Origin: Acidobacterium sp049965615
GTDB taxonomy: Bacteria > Acidobacteriota > Terriglobia > Terriglobales > Acidobacteriaceae
Length of the DNA stretch: 64,000 nucleotides
Assembly (NCBI GenBank): GCA_049965615.1
Contig: JBMFWD010000012.1
Span: 1-64,000, forward strand
Reading direction: 5' to 3'
The position numbers and the translations under genes are program-made. The notes below the pieces were generated by a model. That model was not told the DNA's origin and did not search any database. It saw only the letters and a program-made list of their open reading frames with translations. Shown here one piece after another: positions 1 through 7,659 of the stretch; positions within the stretch are counted from its first letter, which is position 1, and each line of letters opens with the position of its first letter.

Positions 1-374
1 CTGCACGTCGTGGACATGTCCACGACGTGCGAAACCGCAGTACAAGAAAGAAATCGCTTGACGACTATAGATAATTCGACCAATTGCGCCTCCAATGCTT
101 CCGCGTCAGTGAGGTTGACGATGCGAACGGGAATGGTTTCCGATTCGGCCATCTGCGCGGCGCGGTAACGCCGTGCTCCGGCAACGATCTCGAAGCTGCG
201 TTCATTCAAAGGCCGGACAAGCAAGGGCGAAAGAACGCCCTGGCTGCGGATGCTGTCGGCCAGTTCTTTAAGAGCCGCATCGTCAAAGATGCGACGTGGG
301 TTGGTCTTCGATTCGGTCAGTACGGCGAGTGGAACATTGCGGTATTCGGTAGCTGCGATGTTTTGAGTAGACAT
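1..374 (-). CDS. ParB/Spo0J-like N-terminal domain protein, 3' end disrupted or cut by window edge
   Basis: Reading from an ATG at 374, the first ~96 residues are a clear ParB N-terminal domain: NPRRIFDDAALKELADSI, GVLSPLLVRP and the nucleotide/DNA-contact signature VAGARRYRAAQMA, ending in EALEAQLVE. ParB proteins normally continue with NL(QR) and a helix-turn-helix domain. Here the frame instead runs into LSIVVKRFLSC and then through a perfect palindrome at 3-30, which does not resemble ParB. The frame stays open to the window edge. The likely role was partition or plasmid/ICE regulation, next to the ardC-like gene. Either something is inserted at about position 80 or the contig is misjoined there. 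Domain call is firm; the intactness is doubtful. Confidence 0.7.
   Translation of the reverse strand, partial: MSTQNIAATEYRNVPLAVLTESKTNPRRIFDDAALKELADSIRSQGVLSPLLVRPLNERSFEIVAGARRYRAAQMAESETIPVRIVNLTDAEALEAQLVELSIVVKRFLSCTAVSHVVDMSTTC
3..30. repeat. perfect 28-bp palindrome
   Basis: The arm GCACGTCGTGGACA (3-16) is followed immediately by its exact reverse complement (17-30), with no spacer. It lies just where the ParB reading frame stops looking like ParB. It could be a recombination or partition site, the end of an inserted element, or a fold-back assembly artefact near a contig end. Confidence 0.85.
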
Positions 375-455
375 GATGCGCTTCTCCTTTGGTTGAAAGT
401 GCGTGGATAGGGAGAGCGGACAGCCAACAGCCATCCGCCCATTGCTTGCGGTGTA

Positions 456-1364
456 CTAGCTGGCGGCTGCCATTGCATCTTGCGGTTGCTGTTCCTCCGT
501 CTCCGGCTTCGTTTCCAAAGCGGCCAGAATGACGGCAGAGGCTTTCTGGATGACCTCAAGGCTTTCAGCCAGCAGCGATGCATTTCCGTGGTAAAGCTGG
601 ATGTAATCGGCGGACGCGGTTCCCGTCTGGAGGCCGACGGCCTTGCTCACCACGAACGCGATGGCCTCTGCTTCGGTCTCGCGGACGGTCTTGGTGGTCT
701 GGGTACGGCGTTCGGCCTTGTGCAACATTTCGTGCGCCAGTTCATGCACAAGGGTTGCAAACTCTTCGGCCTTCGACTGACCGGGAAGCAAAACGATCTT
801 GCCGCCGTAGCTCATGCCCATTGCAGGCGCGATGTGCTCGTTGAACTCCAACTCGATGCCCTGAGCGGTGATGAAGTCAATCAAGCGGTCGCGGTGTTCG
901 CCGACTTCGCCCTTTACACCGTCCATGCCGGGAAGCTCCTTGCCTTCGGTCTGCGAAACATCGAAGACGTACACGGCACGAAAGCCTACCAATACCGGGA
1001 CATTTTGTTTTGTGATGTCCTGCTCTGCCTCGGCATCCTTCTTGCGCTTGACGCCGATCATGGGCGCGAGAATCTGAATGCCTTTCTCGCCTTTCTTGAC
1101 GCGGCGGCCAAGCTGGTTCCATGCGTAGAGTCCGGCAACGTGGGTTGCATCGGGTTTCTGTCGTGCAATCTGGAGAATGTTTCCAAAACTGTAATTGTGA
1201 GAGTGACTCATGGCTGTCAGATAGGAAGTGAGTGCGTCACTCTGTCCCGCCTCAAGTTGCTGAATGAGGAAGTCCACGTTTTCGCGGATGAGTTTCTGCG
1301 TCGCGTTTTCATTGCGCGGCGTGCCTGTGCTGCTGCTGTTGCGGTTGTTGTTGGTTGATAACAT
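456..1364 (-). CDS. ardC: ArdC-family antirestriction protein (ssDNA-binding domain plus zincin-like peptidase domain)
   Basis: The protein has 302 residues from an ATG at 1364, preceded by a good AAGGAG site on the minus strand; the longer open frame upstream has no support. The N-terminal half (about 25-165) has the ArdC/DUF1738 pattern: LTSYLTAMSHSHNYSFGN, then GLYAWNQLGRRVKKGEKGI. The C-terminal half carries the metallopeptidase motif VHELAHEMLH (H-E-x-x-H), followed by a downstream glutamate in ETEAEAIAFVVS. ArdC proteins bind single-stranded DNA and protect incoming conjugative DNA from host restriction, so the gene fits a plasmid or ICE leading region. Its neighbour is the ParB-domain gene, 80 bases downstream. 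Confidence 0.85.
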   Translation of the reverse strand: MLSTNNNRNSSSTGTPRNENATQKLIRENVDFLIQQLEAGQSDALTSYLTAMSHSHNYSFGNILQIARQKPDATHVAGLYAWNQLGRRVKKGEKGIQILAPMIGVKRKKDAEAEQDITKQNVPVLVGFRAVYVFDVSQTEGKELPGMDGVKGEVGEHRDRLIDFITAQGIELEFNEHIAPAMGMSYGGKIVLLPGQSKAEEFATLVHELAHEMLHKAERRTQTTKTVRETEAEAIAFVVSKAVGLQTGTASADYIQLYHGNASLLAESLEVIQKASAVILAALETKPETEEQQPQDAMAAAS

Positions 1365-1806
1365 TGTTTTTCTCCTTGGTGTCCCGTTTGGGAGTGGTTT
1401 GTCCTTCACAAAGCGCAGCGGACAAACCCGGACAAACGGACACCAAGGCGGAACGAGGGCAGCGGAGGTGGGAGGCTGGAGGGTAGGCGCGGCAAGTGCC
1501 AAACACGCACCATCGTTTGGCATGCAGACGGCGCTGGCCCGAACGGACTCAGCAAGGCCCGTTCAGCGCGGCTTTATGCGCTGGGCCGCCACCGGAGCGG
1601 CACGAAGTGGAAAAAAGCCGCGCGTAGCGCTTACCGAGAATTTGTTTTGCTTCGGGATTTGTCTGAGTCGGTGCTTGTGAAATCCTGCAGATGGATCGAA
1701 GGTATTACAAGCAATGATGAATTATGGGCGAGAAGATTCCCGCAGAGAGCAACTGCATCGCGGCTGCTCGATGAATCCCTTGCCGTCCTTTTTCCGTCTA
1801 TCACTC
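1365..1806. other. non-coding stretch upstream of the ardC-like gene
   Basis: No reading frame here looks like a protein. The part nearest the ardC start holds the GGACAAAC repeats listed separately, so the ardC promoter is probably within about 1365-1450. The rest separates mobile backbone DNA from the broken TonB receptor gene and may contain the cargo junction. Confidence 0.5.
1397..1437. repeat. three copies of GGACAAAC upstream of ardC
   Basis: GGACAAAC occurs at 1420-1427 and 1430-1437 as direct repeats ten bases apart. It occurs once inverted, as GTTTGTCC, at 1397-1404. One helical turn between the direct copies suggests a regulator-binding site controlling the ardC-like gene. No regulator is identified. 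Confidence 0.4.
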
Positions 1807-2790
1807 TCAAAATTCGAGCCTTCCCTGGAAGGTGATCATGCGGAGTGAGCTGTCGCCGCCGAGACCTACCCCAAGCAGGCCGGTGGGTGGCGAAATCGTG
1901 CCTTGTAGTGTTCCGAACCTGGCGGGAACCAGCACACCGGGTACTCCGGCTTTGACAGTGCTGGGCAAAGCGAAGTTCGGATGATTGAAGGCATTGAAGA
2001 ATTGGGTGTCGAAGCGCAGCGATACCTGATTGCTTAGAGCAAAGCGCTTTGTCAGATAAATGTCCGAATCGGTGAAATGCTGGCCACGAACGGTGTTGCG
2101 CCCAGAGTTTCCAAACTGACAGTTTGCGGCTGAGTCGCTTCCCTTACACGCCCCTGTCGTTGTATCGACGACGGAGACGAAAGCCGCCGGGTTTAGCCCA
2201 TTGCCTGGTACCTGCTATCGTGACACCGGGATAAGGAGTCTTGCGATAGAGTGGAATGCCTGGAACTCTACGCGCAAACTGCGGGCCGCTACCCAGGAAG
2301 ACTCCATTGTTGTTCGCTGTATAGGGCTGACTCAGCACTGCGAACGGCAGGCCGATGTGAAAGAATGCCGTCTCAGAGAAGGCCCAGCCGCCCAGCAGTT
2401 GCCGCAATGCGGCATGTCTGGAATGAAATGGGATTTGGTATACGCCGAATGCAGAGATGTTGTGACGAACATCGTAGTCGCAGTCGCCATATTGTCTGCT
2501 GAGTTCGTCGGGCAGCGGAGAGAGAATGCCCTGAGTGGAAAATGGCAATAGGTCGCCGTTTGAGACCTCATCCAGGCAATGACTGAAGATGTAATTCGCT
2601 CGGAGCGTCAATCCAGCAAGCTGCTCGGTAAAACTGACCTGTAGGCCGGAGTAATTGCTGCTTGCGTCCGTGCGGAACTCATTGACGCTGGCGAAGCGCT
2701 GGTCGAGAGGTCGTTGACGGGAGCATTCGCGATTGATGAAAGCACGAGCCCCATCAAATGAAAGGTTCGGGGTTCATCTCCGCCAGAAAA
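1807..2790 (-). pseudogene. C-terminal remnant of an Oar-type TonB-dependent outer-membrane receptor, frameshifted
   Basis: Translating the minus strand gives an outer-membrane beta-barrel C-terminus typical of acidobacterial carboxypeptidase-regulatory/TonB receptors: SNYSGLQVSFTEQLAGLTLR, NYIFSHCLDEVSNGD, LLGGWAFSETAFFHIGLPFA, FFNAFNHPNFALP, TISPPTGLLGVGLGGDS, and a terminal RLEF before the stop at 1807. Near position 2190 the frame shifts by one base: TRQW continues as LNPAAFVSVVDTTTG in the next frame. About 700 N-terminal residues (plug, signal peptide) are absent, and upstream of about 2790 the frame meets a stop. This is a dead fragment, probably left when the arsenic cargo was assembled. 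Confidence 0.8.
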
Positions 2791-2920
2791 TTGAAAGTTT
2801 TGCCAACGGAAAAGTTGCAAATTGCACGAGAATTCCAGCCGACAGCACTCCATGCGAGCGCTGGAGGCAGTTCTGCATTTCGCGTGATCGTGATCACTGT
2901 GTTCCATTTGATTGCGTGAC

Positions 2921-2942
2921 ATAATGGCCAAGTCGGCAATAT
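2921..2942. promoter_or_regulatory. candidate ArsR operator upstream of the first arsR
   Basis: ATAATGGCCAA followed by GTCGGCAATAT forms an imperfect dyad ten bases before the arsR start codon. A related sequence (5496-5516) sits in front of the second, closely similar arsR. Both are preceded by TGAC, and both regions have an upstream GATCAC element. The shared layout suggests the two repressors recognise the same site. Confidence 0.45.
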
Positions 2943-2952
2943 GGTTTAGGGT

Positions 2953-3246
2953 ATGAGTAATCGAAAGATATTTAGTAAACAGGCGAGGATGCTCAAGGCT
3001 CTGGCGCATGAGTCCCGGCTGATGATCGTGGACCGCCTGAGCCGGGGAGAGTGTTCGGTAGGAGAGTTGAGGAATCTGGTCGGCGGCGATCTCTCGACAG
3101 TTTCCAAGCATTTGGCACTTTTGCGGGCGCACGGCATTGTGGAGGACAGACGCGAGGGAACCACCGTGTACTACCGGCTATTGACTCCTTGCGTTTGTAA
3201 CTTCTTCACCTGCGCCACAGATGTTTTGAAAGAGCGCAGGCGATAA
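2953..3246 (+). CDS. arsR: ArsR/SmtB-family repressor
   Basis: This is a 97-residue winged-helix repressor. Residues 10-40 (KQARMLKALAHESRLMIVDR) form the dimerisation and first helices. GGDLSTVSKHLALLRAHGIV is the DNA-recognition helix-turn-helix, and REGTTVYYRL is the wing. There is no CVC in the usual alpha-3 position. Instead a C-terminal TPCVCNFFTC cluster gives three cysteines that could bind As(III) or a similar soft metal(loid). The second repressor at 5536 is nearly a copy and keeps the same cysteines. It probably controls the dihydrolipoamide dehydrogenase 100 bases downstream and perhaps itself. Confidence 0.88.
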   Translation: MSNRKIFSKQARMLKALAHESRLMIVDRLSRGECSVGELRNLVGGDLSTVSKHLALLRAHGIVEDRREGTTVYYRLLTPCVCNFFTCATDVLKERRR

Positions 3247-3346
3247 TTCGTGATTTTGGTTTTATTTTGGCTACGTTGGAATGGCCGCGAAATTGGGCTC
3301 GATATGTTGCGGGATCTGAATCAGCGACAGGTCGCCGGGGTTTTTC

Positions 3347-4735
3347 ATGACTGAAAACGCCGACATCGCGGTGCTTGGCGGCGGGCCTGCGGGCTACGTT
3401 GCAGCGCTCGTAGCGGCACAGCGCGGAGCACGCGTCACCCTTGTCGAGCGCCAGCGTCTGGGTGGCACATGCCTGAATGTCGGCTGCATTCCAACCAAAG
3501 TCCTGACGACCGCAGCCGATCTGCTGGCGCGTTGCCGGACGGCAGGCGATCTCGGCCTATCGATCCCGCAGGTCTCGGCCGATCCTTCAAGCCTGATGGC
3601 CCGCAAGCAGAACACGGTCGATCAACTCGTACAAGGCGTGGAGCACCTGCTGCGGGCGCGCCGGGTGACTGTGATTGCCGGCGAGGCCCAGTTGATCAAG
3701 CCGGGACTTCTCTCGGTGTCAGCAAATGGAATCGTCTCTGAAATCCCAGCCAGGCATATCCTCCTCGCACCGGGTTCGATAACGGCCGATCCCCCGATCG
3801 AAGGGCGTGATTTGCCGGGCGTGATCACAAGTACGGAAGCCCTCGTCGTTGATGCGGTGCCTGCGCGCCTGGTGGTTATTGGCGGCGGCGTGATTGGGCT
3901 GGAGTTCGCGTGCATCTATGAGGCGCTCGGCAGCCAGGTCACCGTGTTGGAGATGACTTCTGCATTGCTGCCCGGCGCGACCGATGAGCCGCTCGCCCGG
4001 CGCCTGCAGTCGATACTGCAACGGCGGGGTATGGCCATTCATACCGGCGTGTGCGTGCAGAAGATTGTGAAAGTGGCGGACGCACTGAAGGTGATTGCCG
4101 GCGAATCGACTTTCGAGGCGGATAAAGTACTCATCGCCGCAGGGCGCTGGCCGAACACAGCTTCAATCGATCACAGTGGGTTGGGTCTCCGCATCTCTGG
4201 CAGAGCCATCGCCGTCGATGATCGCATGGCGACCAATCTGCCGGATGTATGGGCGGCAGGCGACGCAGTTCCGGGCCCGATGCTGGCGCACAAAGCCATG
4301 ATGGAAGGGCGAGTTGTTGCGGAAAACATGACGGGAGGGAGCAGGCGTGCGGATTACCGCTCCGTCCCGAACGTGATCTTTACCCGCCCGGAGATCGCCA
4401 GCGTGGGACTCACTGAAACTCAGGCTCGCGCCAATGGTTTCGAAATCAAGGTTTCTCAATTCCCAATGTCTGCCAATCCTCGCGCCCGCATTCTGGGAGA
4501 GACCGAAGGGGTTGTGCGGCTGATTTGCGAAAAAGGGAGCGGTCGGGTGCTGGGAGTCCATCTGATGGGTCCCCACGTCACGGATTGGATTGCGGAAGGA
4601 GCTTTGGCTGTGCAGATGGGTGCAACTGCCGACGATCTAGCCTGGACGACGCACGCGCACCCGACTCTGCCGGAAGCGATGCTGGAAGCGGCATTGGGTT
4701 TCCGGGACGCGGCCGTACACATGCAGTCGCGATGA
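3347..4735 (+). CDS. lpdA: dihydrolipoamide dehydrogenase (E3-type flavoprotein disulfide reductase)
   Basis: The protein is 462 residues, the normal length for the family. The FAD site GGGPAGY is at about 11-17, and the redox disulfide GGTCLNVGCIPTK is at about 40-52. The NAD site VIGGGVIGLE lies near 180 and the second FAD contact WAAGDAVPGPMLAHKAMMEG near 310. The catalytic His-Glu pair is in HAHPTLPEAMLEA. It reoxidises or reduces lipoyl groups with NAD(H). No pyruvate or 2-oxoacid dehydrogenase genes are nearby. Its partner here is more likely the GcvH-like lipoyl domain encoded at 7656, in the neighbouring ArsR-controlled operon. It follows the first arsR in the same direction. Confidence 0.92.
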   Translation: MTENADIAVLGGGPAGYVAALVAAQRGARVTLVERQRLGGTCLNVGCIPTKVLTTAADLLARCRTAGDLGLSIPQVSADPSSLMARKQNTVDQLVQGVEHLLRARRVTVIAGEAQLIKPGLLSVSANGIVSEIPARHILLAPGSITADPPIEGRDLPGVITSTEALVVDAVPARLVVIGGGVIGLEFACIYEALGSQVTVLEMTSALLPGATDEPLARRLQSILQRRGMAIHTGVCVQKIVKVADALKVIAGESTFEADKVLIAAGRWPNTASIDHSGLGLRISGRAIAVDDRMATNLPDVWAAGDAVPGPMLAHKAMMEGRVVAENMTGGSRRADYRSVPNVIFTRPEIASVGLTETQARANGFEIKVSQFPMSANPRARILGETEGVVRLICEKGSGRVLGVHLMGPHVTDWIAEGALAVQMGATADDLAWTTHAHPTLPEAMLEAALGFRDAAVHMQSR

Positions 4736-4806
4736 AAGATTCGGATCCGCTGGCCTGGGATGTACATGTGGATTTGGCGGATAGGGGATGAGGTTCTGTC
4801 ACTTGC

Positions 4807-5253
4807 ATGCTTCAGTCGATTCCACTCGCGATCGTCCTGGCCTTCCTGAGCGCGCTGATTCATGCCCTGGGACTGCTCGGCTTGCTTTACTGGCAAACGC
4901 GACAATGGCCTCAAATTGAGGCGGACTTTCGTCCCCGGCGCAATTTACCCTTGTTTCTGCTGCTGTTCGGCGTGATTCTCACACTGCATTTGATTGAGAT
5001 CAGTTTGTGGGCTGGCGTCTATTTCTGGCGGCATTGGCTGCCCGACTGGGAGTCGAGTCTTTACTTCTCAGCCACAAGCTATTCGACCACCGGCTACGGC
5101 GATATTGTGCTGCCCCGGGCATGGCGTTTGATCGGGGTGATGGAATCCATCACTGGAGTCTTGTTGCTGGGGTGGTCTGCGGCCTTTTTCTTCACAGTCG
5201 TGCACCGCTTTTTCGAGATACGCATTCGCCACTGGCAGCGTGAGAGAGACTGA
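4807..5253 (+). CDS. two-pore-helix potassium-type ion channel protein
   Basis: This is a small membrane protein of 148 residues with an N-terminal membrane helix (residues 3-28) and a second helix near 45-72. It then has a pore loop with the K+ selectivity filter TTGYGD (residues ~95-101) and a final helix (GVMESITGVLLLGWSAAFFF). The layout is like other short bacterial two- or three-helix Ion_trans_2 channels. It follows lpdA by 71 bases. Its link to arsenic handling is not obvious; it may be co-transferred cargo. Confidence 0.85.
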   Translation: MLQSIPLAIVLAFLSALIHALGLLGLLYWQTRQWPQIEADFRPRRNLPLFLLLFGVILTLHLIEISLWAGVYFWRHWLPDWESSLYFSATSYSTTGYGDIVLPRAWRLIGVMESITGVLLLGWSAAFFFTVVHRFFEIRIRHWQRERD

Positions 5254-5287
5254 GCATTACTGAGTTCAGAAGCATGGGGCAGTCGCG

Positions 5288-5383
5288 CAGAGCGCCGAGA
5301 TACCAGACGCCGAATTCGTGAACGAAAACTGCGATTTAGTGCGCCAGAACGCTCTCATCTGGGTGCGGGAGACGTTTGTGTAG
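5288..5383 (+). pseudogene. C-terminal remnant of a NIL-domain ferredoxin
   Basis: The plus-strand frame ending at the TAG at 5381-5383 reads AEFVNENCDLVRQNALIWVR then ETFV. This closely matches the last residues of the intact NIL-domain ferredoxin at 25246-25893 (EIRELVRQSGLIWIRETYV). No upstream part of the gene remains, so it is a scar of a second copy that once stood before the second arsR. Confidence 0.65.
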
Positions 5384-5495
5384 CCCTCGCATTTCGATGG
5401 GTCCGGAGTCTGCGCGGCCTTTCGCCTGTTGATCGCCCGACTCCGGCGAAATTTCCCTAACTGGCGTGACGGCGATCACAGCGCGCAATGTGACT

Positions 5496-5516
5496 ATATG
5501 GCAACATGGCCAATAT
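5496..5516. promoter_or_regulatory. candidate ArsR operator upstream of the second arsR
   Basis: ATATGGCAACA followed by TGGCCAATAT is an imperfect dyad 20 bases before the preferred start codon of the second arsR, and it resembles the site at 2921-2942. An ATG inside it (5506) is in frame with the repressor. The alignment with the first repressor and the operator overlap argue that translation starts at 5536 instead. Confidence 0.45.
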
Positions 5517-5535
5517 AGAAAGCGTGGCGTTCCCT

Positions 5536-5829
5536 ATGGACAAACCCAATCCTTTCATGAAACAGGCAAAGATGCTAAAAGCACTGGCCCATGAATCCCG
5601 CTTGATGATCGTGGATCGGTTGAGCCGTGGCGAATGTTCGGTGGGCAGTCTTCACCAACTGGCGGGCGGCGATCTTTCGACTGTCTCGAAGCATCTGGCA
5701 TTGCTGCGCGCGTACGGGGTTGTCGAGGACCGGCGCGAGAAGACCACCGTGTACTACAGGCTGCTGACGCCTTGCGTCTGCAACCTGTTCACCTGCGCGA
5801 CCGATGTACTGAAGGAGAGGAAGAGATAG
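5536..5829 (+). CDS. arsR: ArsR/SmtB-family repressor, second copy
   Basis: The 97-residue repressor is nearly identical over most of its length to the one at 2953: MLKALAHESRLMIVDRLSRG, GGDLSTVSKHLALLRAYGVV, and the C-terminal cysteine cluster TPCVCNLFTC. The start at 5536 (MDKPNPFMKQ) makes the two N-termini the same length. An in-frame ATG at 5506 would add ten residues encoded by the operator. It heads the operon that runs through 11600, starting 77 bases downstream with arsM. Confidence 0.88.
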   Translation: MDKPNPFMKQAKMLKALAHESRLMIVDRLSRGECSVGSLHQLAGGDLSTVSKHLALLRAYGVVEDRREKTTVYYRLLTPCVCNLFTCATDVLKERKR

Positions 5830-5906
5830 CGCCCCGGATTACTTCGCCGGGAAAGTTGCGAAAGCGGCTCCCAAACATCGATGCACGCTCATTGGAGATT
5901 TGGAAG

Positions 5907-7001
5907 ATGAGTTTTGAAAGGGCAATCAAAGAAACGTATAGCAAAGCGGCGGTTCGCGCATTAGTAGGCGATCGCGCATGCTGCTGCGGTTCAAATGCGA
6001 TCACAGGGATTGCACAGGCCGGCCGCGCCTCCCACGAGATTTACGGTGAGGGCGATACCGCCGGAATTCCCGCGGCTGCCATTGCCGCATCGCTCGGGTG
6101 CGGAAATCCCGCGGCACTGGCGCGATTGAAACAAGGGGAAACGGTTCTTGATCTGGGCTCCGGCGGCGGAATCGATGTCTTCGTTTCGGCCCGACGAGTG
6201 GGGTCAGGCGGCAAAGTCTACGGGTTGGACATGACCGATGAAATGTTGATTTTAGCCCGCGAGAATCAGCGGCAAGCTGGCATAAAAAATGTCGAGTTTC
6301 TCAAGGGGCGGATTGAGAGTATTCCTCTGCCGGACTCATCGGTGGACGTGGTGATCTCGAACTGTGTCTTGAACCTTTCGACCGACAAAAGCCGGGTGCT
6401 TCGGGAGGCTTTCCGCGTCCTCAAGCCCGGGGGCCGTTTTGCGGTTTCCGATGTGGTGCTCTGTGGCGAGATACCATCCCTAATCCGCGACAATCCGCAG
6501 CTGTGGGCTGGGTGTCTGGCTGGAGCCATGCAGGAAGAGGAGTACAAGACGGACCTGATCGCGGCAGGATTTGTGGGGCCGAGCATCGAGCCAACCCGGA
6601 TCTTCCGTGCCGGCGATGTCCGCGAGTTTCTCTCTGCTGCTGGAACGGATGTCATCGCATTCGCCGATGAGTTGGATGGAAAGGTGATGAGCGCATCCGT
6701 GTGCGCCATCAAGCCTGCCGCGGTCGGCGCGACTTCAACGAAAGGACATATTATGCCGAAGATTCAGATATTGGGTACTGGCTGTGCGCGCTGCCAGCAA
6801 TTAACCGCGAACACCGAGAAGGCAGTTCAAGGCCTTGGCCTACAGGCGGAGATCGAGAAGGTGACGGAGATCAAAGAGATCCTCAAGTTTCAGATTTTGA
6901 TGACTCCGGGGTTGGCGATCAATGGGAAGGTGAAGTCCGCGGGCCGAGTGCCGGCTCCGGAAGAGATTCGCGAGATGCTGCTTGAGGAAGGAGGCAACTA
7001 A
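5907..7001 (+). CDS. arsM: arsenite S-adenosylmethionine methyltransferase fused to a small ArsE/MTH895-like thioredoxin domain
   Basis: Residues 1-280 are ArsM. It has the SAM motif VLDLGSGGGIDVFVSA and the acidic loop GLDMTDEML, plus the conserved arsenic-binding cysteines in SNCVLNL and LWAGCLAGAM, with an extra CCCG near residue 30. It methylates trivalent arsenic in the cytosol. Without any stop, the frame continues through AVGATSTKGH into MPKIQILGTGCARCQQLTAN, a complete ~82-residue small thioredoxin fold with CxxC, ending GLAINGKVKSAGRVP. The internal ATG at 6753 is preceded by GAAAGGA, so the second domain may also be made alone. The start at 5907 has GGAG ten bases upstream. The next gene begins one base after the stop. 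Confidence 0.88.
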   Translation: MSFERAIKETYSKAAVRALVGDRACCCGSNAITGIAQAGRASHEIYGEGDTAGIPAAAIAASLGCGNPAALARLKQGETVLDLGSGGGIDVFVSARRVGSGGKVYGLDMTDEMLILARENQRQAGIKNVEFLKGRIESIPLPDSSVDVVISNCVLNLSTDKSRVLREAFRVLKPGGRFAVSDVVLCGEIPSLIRDNPQLWAGCLAGAMQEEEYKTDLIAAGFVGPSIEPTRIFRAGDVREFLSAAGTDVIAFADELDGKVMSASVCAIKPAAVGATSTKGHIMPKIQILGTGCARCQQLTANTEKAVQGLGLQAEIEKVTEIKEILKFQILMTPGLAINGKVKSAGRVPAPEEIREMLLEEGGN

Positions 7002-7379
7002 ATGGCAGAACAGCTTCCAGGTCTACTGATGTGTGTATGTACGGGTAAGTGTCCTGGCTTTGAAAAGATGGACATCTGGGATTTCATCAACCGGGCTCGC
7101 GTGGAACTCCCTGTCGAGTATGGCGCAATCCATCCTCAATTGTGCGAGGTCGATGGCGACCGCTTCCTTGGCGATTTTCTCGAAGCCAAGCGTCCGGTTG
7201 TGATCGCCGCCTGCGCCCCCAACATGCAATACAAGATGTTCCGCGATGCCTTCGCTGCAAAGGGAATGGATGTGAAACGGGATATGGTGCCGCTCGACAT
7301 CCGCGACCTGACCACCGATGAGGCCATCGAAAAGGTTTCGGCGAAACTGCGCGAGATGGAGGTGAAGAGCGATGTCTGA
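7002..7379 (+). CDS. small cysteine-rich protein resembling the HdrA N-terminal domain
   Basis: The 125-residue soluble protein begins MCVCTGKCPGF and has HPQLCEVDGDRFLGDFLE followed by VVIAACAPNMQYKMFRDAF. This pattern resembles the N-terminal domain of heterodisulfide reductase subunit A and related electron-bifurcation proteins (C-x-G...C near the start, then V-A-A-C-x-P). The FAD and ferredoxin domains of full HdrA are missing. It starts directly after the arsM fusion (TAA-ATG) and overlaps the next ferredoxin gene by eight bases, which implies coupled translation. A role in handing electrons or thiols between the ferredoxin and lipoyl protein is an inference. Confidence 0.6.
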   Translation: MAEQLPGLLMCVCTGKCPGFEKMDIWDFINRARVELPVEYGAIHPQLCEVDGDRFLGDFLEAKRPVVIAACAPNMQYKMFRDAFAAKGMDVKRDMVPLDIRDLTTDEAIEKVSAKLREMEVKSDV

Positions 7380-7659
7380 AGCGACATTCATGGGCGTAGC
7401 CAGGGACAAGATCACGTGGCATCCGACGATTGACTACGAGAAGTGCACCTTCTGCATGGAGTGCGCCACTTTCTGTCCGCACAGGGTCTTCGAGCAACGC
7501 GAGGGCGACCACAGACTCGTTGTGGCCAATCCGAACAACTGCGTGGTCTTTTGCCGTGCCTGCTCGAAGACCTGCGGCCCGGATGCGCTCTCGTTTCCTG
7601 ACAAGCAGGCCACCATCGCGCAGATCAAGCAGATACGCGATCTGGAGAGTGTGCAATGA
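7372..7659 (+). CDS. 2[4Fe-4S] ferredoxin-type protein
   Basis: The protein has 95 residues and two complete iron-sulfur binding runs: CTFCMECATFCPH at about 25-37 and CVVFCRACSKTCGP at about 57-70. Spacing is that of a dicluster ferredoxin, with the second run slightly altered (C-x3-C-x2-C-x3-C). It shares the HPTIDYEKC-type N-terminus and the WHP...VF/YE...NPNNCVVFC layout with the larger NIL-domain ferredoxin at 25246. It starts inside the previous gene and overlaps the next by four bases, so it is part of one translationally coupled electron-transfer operon. Confidence 0.87.
   Translation: MSEATFMGVARDKITWHPTIDYEKCTFCMECATFCPHRVFEQREGDHRLVVANPNNCVVFCRACSKTCGPDALSFPDKQATIAQIKQIRDLESVQ

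Noticed and set aside
480..1358. Long plus-strand frame opposite the ardC-like gene
   Set aside because: It lies antisense to a gene with clear ArdC and HELAHE motifs and a ribosome site. The translation has no family pattern.
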